From: Clostridiales bacterium
GTDB lineage: Bacteria; Bacillota; Clostridia; Oscillospirales; Oscillospiraceae
Assembly: GCA_019423635.1 (NCBI GenBank)
Contig: JAHZBA010000024.1
Span: 1 to 43,587 of the forward strand
DNA: 43,587 nucleotides
Direction: 5' to 3'
The notes beneath the pieces were generated by a model. That model did no database searches. It saw only the letters and a program-made list of their open reading frames with translations, and was not told the DNA's origin. The translations under genes and the position numbers were made by a program. Shown piece after piece: positions 1-7,359 of this stretch; position 1 is the first letter of the stretch; the number at the start of each line of letters is the position of its first letter.

Positions 1-125
1 CTTTGGGAGAGGTGGCGCCGCCGCAGGCGGTGACGGAGAGGGCTTCCCCGTCTCAGCCCCCGCCCCTCCGCAGAGCGCGAGGAGGTGAATTGGCCCAACG
101 GGCCAGGAGAAGCTGGCCTGTGCCA
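1..125. repeat. Modular dispersed repeat, left-end copy
   Basis: Two blocks are reverse complements of blocks in the repeats near 42.87-43.31 kb: a gagaggtggc...ggtgacggagaggg block and a gcgaggaggtgaattggccc block running into ggccaggagaagctgg. Here the two blocks are in an order that simple inversion of the right-end copies does not give, so the modules have been shuffled. I see no convincing gene in these bases. Confidence 0.7.
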
Positions 126-150
126 TGGCCCGGCACACCGCTTCACTCCA

Positions 151-180
151 AAAAGCAAGGACAGCCTCCGGCTGTCCTCA
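151..180 (-). terminator. Terminator of the XRE pair
   Basis: A 9-bp perfect stem (AGGACAGCC / GGCTGTCCT, 3-nt loop) at 158-178 starts at the stop codon of the minus-strand XRE gene. On that strand it is followed by TTGCTTTTTGG. Confidence 0.7.
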
Positions 181-402
181 TTTTTTCGGATAGGGCTTCC
201 TCTCGTCCGTGCGCCCCAGAAGATAATCCACGCTTGTGCCGTACAAATCCGCCAGTTTTTCTAAAATCTGAGCCGGAACGCCGTTCTCTCCCGTCTCATA
301 TTTGGAATACCCGGTCTGTGACATTCCCAGAATACCTGCCAGCTTCGCCTGACTGAAATCATGGTCTTCTCGTAAATCCCGAATACGGGGATACTCTCTC
401 AT
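178..402 (-). CDS. XRE-family HTH regulator (second gene of pair)
   Basis: This 74-residue protein is almost entirely one Cro/C1-type helix-turn-helix: RIRDLREDHDFSQAKLAGIL, then a recognition helix around SQTGYSKYETG, ending in the usual tail GTSVDYLLGRTDERKPYPKK. It should bind DNA as a small dimeric repressor. Its ATG overlaps the stop of the upstream XRE gene (ATGA at 399-402), so the two are co-transcribed. The last ~55 bp of the two genes are nearly identical in DNA, which points to a recent tandem duplication or gene conversion of the 3' end. The likely targets are the paired palindromes at 654-697. No effector domain is visible. The family call is certain; the regulon is inferred. Confidence 0.85.
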   Translation of the reverse strand: MREYPRIRDLREDHDFSQAKLAGILGMSQTGYSKYETGENGVPAQILEKLADLYGTSVDYLLGRTDERKPYPKK

Positions 403-638
403 GATCTCACCTTTTTCGGATAGGGCTTCCTCTCGTCCGTGCGTCCCAGAAGATAATCCACACTTGTGCCGTGAATCTCTGCAATGGCGCAGAGGATCTC
501 CGGCGACATGGCGTTGACGCCGTTTTCATAGGAGGAATATGTCCGTCGATTGATGTGCAGCCAGTCTGCCATCTGCTGCTGTGTCAGGTCCCGGTCCTCT
601 CGAAGATCCCGGATGCGGTCATATTTCACAGTGCTCAC
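399..638 (-). CDS. XRE-family HTH regulator (first gene of pair)
   Basis: This 79-residue Cro/C1-type HTH protein has helix 2 around LTQQQMADWLHI and a recognition helix around NRRTYSSYENG. It ends in the same GTSVDYLLGRTDERKPYPKK tail as its neighbour plus VRS. It is the promoter-proximal gene of a two-gene operon, with a 4-nt overlap to the next. Upstream, toward a divergent small gene, lie a perfect 21-bp palindrome and a related 17-bp copy, the arrangement expected of an autoregulated repressor and a divergent target. The recognition helices of the two paralogues differ although their ends are nearly identical, so they may read different half sites. Confidence 0.85.
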   Translation of the reverse strand: MSTVKYDRIRDLREDRDLTQQQMADWLHINRRTYSSYENGVNAMSPEILCAIAEIHGTSVDYLLGRTDERKPYPKKVRS

Positions 639-653
639 CTCAGCACTATTATG

Positions 654-697
654 AATGGCAGAAATTCTGCCATTGATTTTTGGCCGAATTTATGGCA
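654..697. promoter_or_regulatory. Tandem palindromic operators between divergent genes
   Basis: Operator 1 (654-674) is a perfect palindrome: AATGGCAGAA, one central base, TTCTGCCATT. Operator 2 (681-697, TGGCCGAATTTATGGCA) read on the other strand matches the inner 17 bp of operator 1 at 14 positions. The centres are 25 bp apart, between the XRE pair and the small gene at 724. That these are XRE operators is inferred from position and symmetry. Confidence 0.75.
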
Positions 698-723
698 AAA
701 TTGATGGGTGTGAGGTGATTGTT

Positions 724-894
724 ATGGAAAGCTCCTATAAAGAACTCTATTTCGCCCTCTTTCGCGCCCTGGGCCGGGCGGTGGCTGCCTTTGACGCCGG
801 GGATGTCTTCACCGCCCGGGCGGTTCTGATCTCCGCCTTACAGGCGGCGGAGGAGGTTCACCTGGAGACGGACATCCTCAAGGAGCGGTCCTGA
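724..894 (+). CDS. Small helical protein divergent from XRE pair
   Basis: The start is chosen at 724 because GAGGTG at 712-717 gives a 6-nt spacing; the frame is open further upstream, but that part crosses the operators. The 56-residue product has no signal peptide or membrane segment. It looks all-helical: it begins SYKELYFALFRALGRAV and ends with an acidic AAEEVHLETDILKE stretch. I do not recognise a named family. The layout resembles that of the small protein at 25763 (aromatic KEL/KEY-x-LF start, acidic helical end), so both may belong to one family. Control by the neighbouring XRE proteins is likely from the shared operator region. Function unknown. Confidence 0.65.
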   Translation: MESSYKELYFALFRALGRAVAAFDAGDVFTARAVLISALQAAEEVHLETDILKERS

Positions 895-950
895 ACCCGC
901 CGCTTTCCCGCCGGTTAAGAAATCCCGCCGAAACGTTAAAGATCCCTCCC

Positions 951-979
951 TTGCCGCCGTGTCTGATCCGTGCTATGCT
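951..979 (+). promoter_or_regulatory. Sigma-A-type promoter of the XRE-TPR gene
   Basis: TTGCCG (951-956), 17-bp spacer, TATGCT (974-979), about 48 bp before the start codon. Confidence 0.55.
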
Positions 980-1026
980 GATCTCAGGCAAAGCGCTCTG
1001 CACTTCTTATCAGGAGGTCCCACGCA

Positions 1027-2085
1027 ATGGAACACCCCTTTGAACCGCCCATCGGCGCCGTCATCTTCGGTCTGCGCCGGAACAAGGGTCTCACGCAGGA
1101 GCAGCTGGCGGAGGCTGTGGGGGTCTCCGCCCCTGCCGTCAGCAAGTGGGAGACCGGCACCAGCTGGCCCGACATTGCCCTCCTGGCCCCCCTCGCAAGG
1201 GCCCTGGATACCGATGTCAACACCCTGCTGTCCTTTTCCACCGTCTGTCCCCCAGACCGGCTGCGCTCCTTTTTGCAGGACCTGGGGCAGCAGGCGGACG
1301 GCGATGCCGCCCTGGCGCAGCTTCGGACCCTGGCCCGCCGTTATCCCGGCGACTGGGATCTGCTGTTCCAGCTGGCGTCCATGGCCCTCGGCCTGCCGGT
1401 CTTTCACAACTGGCCGGAGGAGAGCCGCGATGCCGCCCGGACCTTCGCCCAGGAGAGCCTGGAGCAGGTACGGCTCCACGGCAGCGCGAAGCTGTGGCCC
1501 AACGCCGCCTGCACCCTGGCGGCGCTGTATCTGGAAGCGGGGGAGCTGGACCGGGCGGAGGCCCTGCTGGACTCCCTGCCCGCCATGACTCCCTCCCCCC
1601 AGCCCCTGTACGCCTCCCTCTGCCGGCGGCGGGGCGAGACGGAGAAGGCCCGGACCGCCATCCAGGCCCAGCTGGTTCTCAGCACCCAGACCCTGCTGAG
1701 CCTCCTGGGGATGCTGTGCGATCCCGCCTATGCCATAGACGATACCCAGGCCCGGCGGGCCCTGGAGGCCTACGGGACCATTTCCGAAGCCCTGGGCTTC
1801 TCTCCGGTCACGGCCAAGACCATCGCCGTCACCACCGCCGCCCAGGCGGGCCGGACGGAGGAGGCCCTGGAGGCCCTGCCGGACCTGGCCAGGGAGGCCG
1901 CGGAGGGCCCGGCGCCCTGGTTTTTATGGGCGGAGGCTCCGGTGCCGGCAGGGGAGTACCACCGGCAGATGTGCCAGACCCTTCGCGGCGGCCTGCTGGC
2001 GGACAAGGCCTTTGCCCCCTTCCGGGAGGACCGGCGGTACCGGCAGGCCCTGGAGATCCTGGAGCGGGGGAGCGGCGGCTCCTGA
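1027..2085 (+). CDS. XRE HTH regulator with helical-repeat sensor region
   Basis: This 352-residue protein has an N-terminal Cro/C1-type HTH (about residues 12-66: LRRNKGLTQEQLAEAVGVS, APAVSKWETG, then WPDIALLAPLARALDTDVNTLL). It is followed by roughly 280 residues of Ala/Leu-rich helical hairpins resembling degenerate TPRs (for example AACTLAALYLEAGELDRAEALLDSLPA). Such XRE-plus-helical-repeat proteins usually act as cytosolic regulators that sense a peptide or partner through the repeats; that part is family knowledge. AGGAGG at 1012-1017 is well placed for the ATG. It is a single gene with its own promoter, and no peptide-pheromone gene is obvious next to it. Target genes unknown. Confidence 0.8.
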   Translation: MEHPFEPPIGAVIFGLRRNKGLTQEQLAEAVGVSAPAVSKWETGTSWPDIALLAPLARALDTDVNTLLSFSTVCPPDRLRSFLQDLGQQADGDAALAQLRTLARRYPGDWDLLFQLASMALGLPVFHNWPEESRDAARTFAQESLEQVRLHGSAKLWPNAACTLAALYLEAGELDRAEALLDSLPAMTPSPQPLYASLCRRRGETEKARTAIQAQLVLSTQTLLSLLGMLCDPAYAIDDTQARRALEAYGTISEALGFSPVTAKTIAVTTAAQAGRTEEALEALPDLAREAAEGPAPWFLWAEAPVPAGEYHRQMCQTLRGGLLADKAFAPFREDRRYRQALEILERGSGGS

Positions 2086-2110
2086 GGCGCGGTACGGCGG
2101 CCCGGTCAGA

Positions 2111-2140
2111 AAAAACGGCCCGGAGCACTCTGCTCCGGGC
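2111..2140 (-). terminator. Hairpin terminator, mainly minus strand
   Basis: GCCCGGAGCA (2118-2127), 3-nt loop, TGCTCCGGGC (2131-2140); on the minus strand it is followed by CGTTTTTTC. It lies between the convergent XRE-TPR gene and the ECF gene. Confidence 0.75.
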
Positions 2141-2281
2141 CTCCTTCATGTTCTCTTTTGTTCCAATCTGCTTTTGTGTCTCCAAAGTGGATCGGGCCGG
2201 CTGCGCAGGGTGCGGCGGCCCGGCGCGCCCTACGCACATCGGGAACCCGAAACTGAATCGGGCGTCTCTTTTCCGCCGGTC

Positions 2282-2782
2282 TCACATCCCATACCGCCGG
2301 ACCAGCGCCTCCAGCACCCGGCGCAGCGGCCGGAACAGCACCAGCGCCAGGGCGAAGTTGCCCGCCCCGTGGAGCAGGTCCATGGGGATGCCGCTGATCC
2401 ACCAGCTCACCGCCGCCGCCCAGCCGCCGGCGGCCCAGTAGAGAGGGGCGAACAGCGCTCCGAACAGCAGTCCGAACCCGCCGGAGAGTACCGCCCAGCC
2501 CAGGGGGGACTCCATCCGCCGAAGGACGCGGGCCAGGGCGAACAGCACCGGCCAGACGTAGAGGTAGCCCAGGGCCCACAGGCCCGCTCCCCACACCGCC
2601 AGCTCCAAAAATACATACAGGTAAACCGCCCAGAGCCCCTGCCAGCCGCAGCACACCGCCAGCAGCATCACAAGCAGGGACACCGGCTCGATGTTGGGAA
2701 GCTCCACCATGGCCATCTTGGCGGCAAAGAGGAGCACGCCCAAAAGGCTCAGCAGCACCAGCCGCCTGAGAGACAGCCTCAT
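2282..2782 (-). CDS. ECF transporter S-component-like membrane protein
   Basis: The start is set at 2782, where ATG overlaps the stop of the upstream DUF4430 gene (ATGA); longer readings have no support. The 166-residue protein is very hydrophobic, with five or six membrane segments (LVLLSLLGVLLFAAKMAM, VSLLVMLLAVCCGWQGLWAVYLYV, and so on). Its pattern fits S components of energy-coupling factor transporters, which bind a vitamin and dock on a shared AT module. No EcfA or EcfT is present here, as usual for group II systems. Co-translation with a DUF4430 protein suggests a corrinoid-type substrate, because DUF4430 resembles the C-terminal domain of transcobalamin and intrinsic factor. Substrate is inference; the S-component call is fairly good. 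Confidence 0.7.
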   Translation of the reverse strand: MRLSLRRLVLLSLLGVLLFAAKMAMVELPNIEPVSLLVMLLAVCCGWQGLWAVYLYVFLELAVWGAGLWALGYLYVWPVLFALARVLRRMESPLGWAVLSGGFGLLFGALFAPLYWAAGGWAAAVSWWISGIPMDLLHGAGNFALALVLFRPLRRVLEALVRRYGM

Positions 2783-3168
2783 CGGGTGAAGGTCCAGACG
2801 TACACGCCGCCGTCGGTCAGGGGCACCTCGTCGGCGCCGGTCTGGGAGACCTCGCCGTTGCAGGTCAGCTGCCACCAGCTGCCGTCGGCGTCATAGCTGG
2901 CGGTCTCGCCGTCCACCGTGTCCACGAACAGGCCGTAGGTCCCCTCCGTGCCGGAGATCAGGCCCTCGCTCTCCAGCAGGGGCCCCAGGGTCTCCTCGTC
3001 GGTCCGGTAGGTGAACTCCGCCTGCTCGCCGTCGCTGTGAATCACCTGCACGGTGACGGATTTCTCTCCCTCTGCCGCCGCCGGCCGGCCGGTCCTCCAC
3101 AGGGCGAACATCCCCGCCGCCAGCAGGCACACCGCCGCCAGGGCCAGGAGGTATGGTTTCCTTTTCAT
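2779..3168 (-). CDS. Exported DUF4430 protein (transcobalamin C-terminal-like)
   Basis: This 129-residue protein has an N-terminal export segment (KRKPYLLALAAVCLLAAGMFALW) and then one DUF4430 domain: SVTVQVIHSDGEQAEFTYRT, ETLGPLLESEGLISG, ASYDADGSWWQLTCNGEV, GADEVPLTDGGVYVWTF. The family is a ubiquitin-like beta-grasp variant related to the cobalamin-capping domain of transcobalamin. ATG 3168 is preceded by an AGGAAAG ribosome-binding site. No lipobox cysteine is obvious after the hydrophobic segment, so it may be membrane-tethered rather than a lipoprotein. Its 4-nt overlap with the ECF S component implies a substrate-capture role on the cell surface. Binding of B12 itself is not shown by the sequence. 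Confidence 0.75.
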   Translation of the reverse strand: MKRKPYLLALAAVCLLAAGMFALWRTGRPAAAEGEKSVTVQVIHSDGEQAEFTYRTDEETLGPLLESEGLISGTEGTYGLFVDTVDGETASYDADGSWWQLTCNGEVSQTGADEVPLTDGGVYVWTFTR

Positions 3169-3323
3169 GGGATCTCTTTCCTTTCCACAGGGGGGCCGGG
3201 TTCCGGAGAAGCGCTCCCGCGTCATGCCCCGGAGGGCCGGAGAATGTACCGGGGGCGGCTGCCCGCCGCCCCCGCAGGGAGTTTGCGTCAACGCCGCCCT
3301 CCGGCGGCCCCGCCTGATTTGCG

Positions 3324-4445
3324 TCAGATTTTAATCAGCTCGTAGCTCCGGGTGCCCAGACCCAGCTTCTCGGCGTGCTCCAGGCAGCTCTGCCAGTCCG
3401 TGTCCGGGTGGGCGGCGTGGAAGAGGTCCTTGCAGGTGCAGTCATAGCCCTCGTCAAAGAGGACGGAGCCGGGCATAGGGGACTGGGCCACCACCGCATC
3501 CGCGCAGGCCTGGTCCAGGGCCACCGGGTCGAAGGAGGCGAACATGCCCACGTTGGGAGCAATGGGCACGTCGTTCTCCCCATGGCAGTCGCAGTTGGGG
3601 GAGACGTCCATCACCAGAGACACATGGAAGCAGGGGCGTCCGTCCACCACCGCCTTGGTGTACTCGGCGATCTTCTTGTTCAGCACCGGGAGTGCCTCGT
3701 CCAGCAGCGTCTCAATGGCGTCCTTGGGGCACACGCCGATGCACCGTCCGCAGCCCACGCATTTGTCCGTGTCAATGCTGGCCTTCCGGTCAGGGCCGAA
3801 CTGGGGCGCGCCGTGGGCGCAGATCTTCGCGCAGGCCCGGCAGCCGATGCACAGCTCCTGGTTGACGTAGGGCTTTCCGGCGTTGTGCTGCTCCATCTTG
3901 CCGGCCCGGCTGCCGCAGCCCATGCCGATGTTCTTCAGCGCGCCGCCCATGCCGGCCATCTCATGGCCCTTGAAATGGGTCAGGGAGACGAAGACGTCCG
4001 CGTCCATGACGGCCCGGCCGATCTTGGCGTTTTTGACATACTCGCCGCCCTCCACCGGGACCTCCACCTCGTCGGTGCCCTTGAGGCCGTCGGCAATGAT
4101 GACGTGGCAGCCGGTGGCGTAGGGGTTGAAGCCGTTGACATAGGCGGACTCCAGGTGGTCCAGGGCATTCTTCCGCCCGCCCACGTACAGCGTGTTGCAG
4201 TCCGTCAGGAAGGGCTTGCCCCCCTGGCTCTTGACGAGGTCCGCCACGGCTCTGGCCCAGTTGGGCCGGAGGTAGGCCAGGTTCCCCGGCTCGCCGAAAT
4301 GCATTTTAATGGCGACGTACTTGTCCTCCATGTCGATCTCGCCAAAGCCCGCGGTCATCATGAGCCGGGCCAGCTTCTGGGTCAGGTTCTCCCGCCAGCT
4401 GGGGCAGCGGAAGTCCGCAAAATAGACCTTTGATTTCTCAGCCAT
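3324..4445 (-). CDS. DUF362 protein with 2x[4Fe-4S] ferredoxin domain
   Basis: This 373-residue cytosolic protein consists of a DUF362 domain interrupted by a bacterial-type ferredoxin insert. The insert reads CIGCRACAKIC, then CVGCGRCIGVCPKDAIE; the first motif has three of its four cysteines in CxxCxxC spacing plus a fourth, the second is a standard CxxCxxCxxxCP. Typical DUF362 features are visible: VYFADFRC near the start, IKMHFGEPGNLAYLRP, TDCNTLYVGGRKN, and HFKGHEMAGMGGALKNIGMGC. ATG 4445 has AAAAGGAGAAATGAC upstream. DUF362 proteins are common in anaerobes and are presumed to be electron-transfer or Fe-S scaffold proteins; the partner is unknown. It is monocistronic here. No catalytic claim can be made from sequence. 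Confidence 0.85.
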   Translation of the reverse strand: MAEKSKVYFADFRCPSWRENLTQKLARLMMTAGFGEIDMEDKYVAIKMHFGEPGNLAYLRPNWARAVADLVKSQGGKPFLTDCNTLYVGGRKNALDHLESAYVNGFNPYATGCHVIIADGLKGTDEVEVPVEGGEYVKNAKIGRAVMDADVFVSLTHFKGHEMAGMGGALKNIGMGCGSRAGKMEQHNAGKPYVNQELCIGCRACAKICAHGAPQFGPDRKASIDTDKCVGCGRCIGVCPKDAIETLLDEALPVLNKKIAEYTKAVVDGRPCFHVSLVMDVSPNCDCHGENDVPIAPNVGMFASFDPVALDQACADAVVAQSPMPGSVLFDEGYDCTCKDLFHAAHPDTDWQSCLEHAEKLGLGTRSYELIKI

Positions 4446-4580
4446 GTCATTTCTCCTTTTCCTTTGATATGCAGGATTTTTTTCATTATATCCCTGAAAG
4501 CCCACTTCATGTCAAGTCCTTTTCACAGGAATGTGGAAAACATGCGGCCTGCGGGCCCCCGCGGCAGAGGCGGCGCGGAC

Positions 4581-4609
4581 AAACCAAGAGCGGGGCCTGT
4601 GCCCCGCTC
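4581..4609 (-). terminator. Terminator of the 4615-5028 gene
   Basis: GAGCGGGGC (4588-4596), loop, GCCCCGCTC (4601-4609); on the minus strand it is followed by TTGGTTTG. Confidence 0.65.
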
Positions 4610-4614
4610 GTTTC

Positions 4615-5028
4615 CTATTCGTCCAGATCCACGCTGACGTGGTCCGTCCCGTGGCGGTCAAACTCCGAGAGATACACGTCAATCCGCTCCATCAGCGCCC
4701 CGTAGTTCTCCCGCGTCAGGGGCTCGCCGTCCAGATCCCGCAGGGCCAGCTCCTCCGCCAGGATCTCATAGAACACGATGTCCTCGTAATTTTCAATGGC
4801 CTCGTGGATGCCGCCGTCGGCAAAGGCCCGGGAGGGAATCAGCTCCCCATGGTACAGCTCCACCAGCCGCCGCATCCGGTGCTGGAGGCAGTGGGAGAAG
4901 ACCAGGCTCTCCACCTGGTCGTACTCCTGAATCCGGTCGTCCTCCCGGGTGGAGTTGATCACCCAGTTTCCTATGTACACCAGATCCAGCAGATAGCGAA
5001 ACTGCTGCTCTGTCAGCTCAATCTTCAT
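4615..5028 (-). CDS. Uncharacterised acidic protein, 137 aa
   Basis: ATG 5028 is chosen for the GGGAGGTG ribosome-binding site just upstream; the frame stays open further 5' without a better signal. The product begins KIELTEQQFRYLLDLVYIGNWVINSTR, continues with a charged helical region rich in Glu, Asp and Arg, and ends in HVSVDLDE. There is no signal peptide, membrane helix or metal-binding motif. A histidine-rich CLQHRMRRLVELYHGE stretch is present but does not form a recognisable site. The gene stands alone with its own terminator. I do not recognise the family; coding is supported by the clean start, strong codon bias and terminator. Confidence 0.75.
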   Translation of the reverse strand: MKIELTEQQFRYLLDLVYIGNWVINSTREDDRIQEYDQVESLVFSHCLQHRMRRLVELYHGELIPSRAFADGGIHEAIENYEDIVFYEILAEELALRDLDGEPLTRENYGALMERIDVYLSEFDRHGTDHVSVDLDE

Positions 5029-5309
5029 GGGACACACCTCCCGGAGAGATTCCCGCGCCTCTGGCGGCAGCGGCGCGCCAAACATGCGCTTGATTTCCTG
5101 AAATGTCCCGCCTGCGGCCGCGTCTGCGGCCGTCTGCGGCGAAAAACCGCCGCCGGGCGGAGGGGAGCCTCTCCGCTCCTCTCCGCTCAGGTGGCTATGC
5201 GAGATTATTATAGCAGACCGCCTCGCGAAATTCCACAGAAAAAACAGGGCAAAAGCACTAAATTCTGTCTCGCTCCCCGGAGCGGGGCTGTCACCCCGCG
5301 GGGCCGCGT

Positions 5310-6539
5310 CTACCCCCGCCTCAGCGGCAGCGAGCAGGTAAAGCAGGTCCTCCCTCCGGCGCTCTCCACCCGGATGGTTCCCCGGTGGGCATCCGCAATC
5401 GTCTTGGCAATCGCCAGCCCCAGGCCGAATCCGGCGGTCTCCCCCCGGGAGACGTCCGCCCGGTAGAACCGCTCAAAGAGGTGCCCCAGCTGCTCCGCCG
5501 GGATGGTCTCGCCCTGGTTGGCCACCGCCAGAAGGGCGTGGCGGTCCGCCGTCCGCAGGGTCAGGCGGATGGGCGCTCCCTCCGCGCCGTACTTCACGGC
5601 GTTGTCCAGGAAAATCCCCGCCAGCTGGCGCAGCTGCTCCCCGTGGCCTGAGATCCGGACGTCCTCCGCGATCTCGTACTCCAGGGGCTTGCCGGCCTCA
5701 AAGGCCACCGGCTCAAAGGCCAGCACGCACTCCTCCACCAGCTCGGACAGGGACAGCTCCTCCAGCGGCGCGGGCTGCGCGGCGTTCTCCGCCCGGGCCA
5801 GGGTCAGCATCTCCTCCACCAGCTGCTTCATGCGCCGGGCCTCGGAGTGGACGCTGCCGGCCCAGCGGGCGGGCTTGTCCGCAAGTCCCGCGGACTCCAG
5901 CAGCTCCGCGTTGGAGAGAATCACCGTCAGGGGAGTCTTCAGCTCGTGGGAGGCGTCGGAGAGGAACTGGCGCTGGCGCTGCCAGGACCGCTCCACCGGC
6001 GCCGTGGCCCAGCGGGCCAGCAGGATGGAGACCGCCAGAAAGAGCCCCATGGCCCCGGCGACAATCACCAGCTGGCTGCCCAGGGTCTCCCGCAGAATCG
6101 CCCGCTCCATGGACATGTCCACAAAGGCCAGGCGCTGGAGGAACCCGTCATCCTGCCGGAGATACCGCAGGTGGCAGTCCGTCAGCACACCTTCGGACTG
6201 CTCCTGAGCCAGGCAGGCGCTCAGAATGGCGGCCAGCTCCTCCGTGTCGTCCAGACCGCTGTAGGTGCCGCCGGTGACATAGGCGGTGTAGGTGCCGCCG
6301 GTGTCAAAGAGCCGAACGGTGAAATAGGGCAGCAGCACCGTCTGGCTGCCGCCGATGGAGATGCCCACGTCCGGCCGGACAGGCCCCTCCTCCCGGATGA
6401 CCCGGTGGAGCACCTGACGGCTCAGATCTGTGATATTTCGCTGGATGGTGAACAGGGAGGAGGCGAACACCACCGCCAAGATCACCGCAACCAGCGTCAT
6501 GCAGATGGCCACGAATTTCAGCCGGAGCTTTCGGATCAT
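5310..6539 (-). CDS. Sensor histidine kinase
   Basis: This 409-residue membrane kinase has TM1 at about 9-30, an extracytoplasmic sensor of ~125 residues containing a Gly/Thr/Tyr-rich patch (TGGTYTAYVTGGTYSG), and TM2 at about 157-177. The HisKA domain has the phosphoacceptor H198 in SDASHELKTPLTV. In the ATPase domain the N box is LDNAVKYG (N313) and the G2 box is GFGLGLAIAK (370-379); the G1-like box reads VANQGETIP. Everything needed for autophosphorylation is present. It lies 48 nt downstream of its response regulator on the same strand and follows a DUF4340 gene, so the three may form one unit. The signal is unknown. Confidence 0.93.
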   Translation of the reverse strand: MIRKLRLKFVAICMTLVAVILAVVFASSLFTIQRNITDLSRQVLHRVIREEGPVRPDVGISIGGSQTVLLPYFTVRLFDTGGTYTAYVTGGTYSGLDDTEELAAILSACLAQEQSEGVLTDCHLRYLRQDDGFLQRLAFVDMSMERAILRETLGSQLVIVAGAMGLFLAVSILLARWATAPVERSWQRQRQFLSDASHELKTPLTVILSNAELLESAGLADKPARWAGSVHSEARRMKQLVEEMLTLARAENAAQPAPLEELSLSELVEECVLAFEPVAFEAGKPLEYEIAEDVRISGHGEQLRQLAGIFLDNAVKYGAEGAPIRLTLRTADRHALLAVANQGETIPAEQLGHLFERFYRADVSRGETAGFGLGLAIAKTIADAHRGTIRVESAGGRTCFTCSLPLRRG

Positions 6540-6587
6540 GGCGGTTCCCTCCTTGCAAAGGACGTCAGAACGGCGGGCAGGGCGCCC

Positions 6588-7259
6588 TCAGCCGCCCTCC
6601 AGACAGTAGCCCACCAGGCGGATGGTTTTGATCTTCACCTGGGAGTGCAGATGGGCCAGCTTCTTGCGGAGGAAGGAGATGTAGACCTCCACATTGTTGT
6701 CCTCCGCGTCGGACTCATAGCCCCAGAGCTTCAAAAGCAGCGTCTCCTTGGTGAGCACCAGGCTGCGGTTGCGCATCAGCAGCTCCATCAAATCAAACTC
6801 CCGGCGGCTGAGGCGCACGGACCGCTCCCCGCAGGAGAGGGTGAAGGCGTTCTTGTCCAGCTTCAAATCCCCGTACTCCTCCAGATCTGCCCGGAGCTCC
6901 GGCTGGCGGCGGGTCAGAGCCCGGACACAGGCCAGCAGCTCCCGGGGCTCAAAGGGCTTGGTGAGGTAGTAGTCGGCGCCGCAGTCCAGACCCTCCACCC
7001 GGTCCTCCACCTGATCCCGGGCGGTGAGCATCAGCACCGGCGTGGCGTTCCCCTCCGAGCGCAGCCGCCGGCAGACGGAAAAGCCGTCCAGCCTGGGCAG
7101 CATCACGTCCAGGAGGATCACATCATAGATGCCCGAGAGGGCGTTGTCCAGGCCGGACTCCCCGTCGGAGGAGATGTCGGCCGTGCAGCCGTTCATCTCC
7201 AGGAGATCCTGGAGGGAGGCCGCCAGGCGGGCCTCATCCTCGACAATTAAAACACGCAT
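6588..7259 (-). CDS. OmpR/PhoB-family response regulator
   Basis: This 223-residue protein has a receiver domain with acidic pair E7-D8, phospho-acceptor D51 (VILLDVMLPRLDG) and conserved Lys in YYLTKPF. It is followed by a C-terminal winged helix with LSRREFDLMELLMRN, LLLKLWGYESDAEDNNVEVYISFLRKKL and IRLVGYCLE. The ATG at 7259 is chosen; an in-frame TTG four codons upstream is possible, and the ribosome-binding site here is poor for either. Partner of the kinase at 5310-6539. One possible target is the palindrome over the promoter of the upstream DUF4340 gene (8450-8467), which is inference. Confidence 0.93.
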   Translation of the reverse strand: MRVLIVEDEARLAASLQDLLEMNGCTADISSDGESGLDNALSGIYDVILLDVMLPRLDGFSVCRRLRSEGNATPVLMLTARDQVEDRVEGLDCGADYYLTKPFEPRELLACVRALTRRQPELRADLEEYGDLKLDKNAFTLSCGERSVRLSRREFDLMELLMRNRSLVLTKETLLLKLWGYESDAEDNNVEVYISFLRKKLAHLHSQVKIKTIRLVGYCLEGG

Positions 7260-7359
7260 AAGGCACACCAACCTTTTCCAAAACCCGCAGGTATCCCCGG
7301 AGGATACCGGAGGGGCGGGGATTCTCCCCGTGCAGCCGGGAGCGCGGGAACCCCGCCGC

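Noticed and set aside
3375..4433. A 352-codon plus-strand frame opposite the DUF362 gene
   Set aside because: Val/Gly/His-rich shadow; the ferredoxin motifs lie on the minus strand with a good ribosome-binding site.
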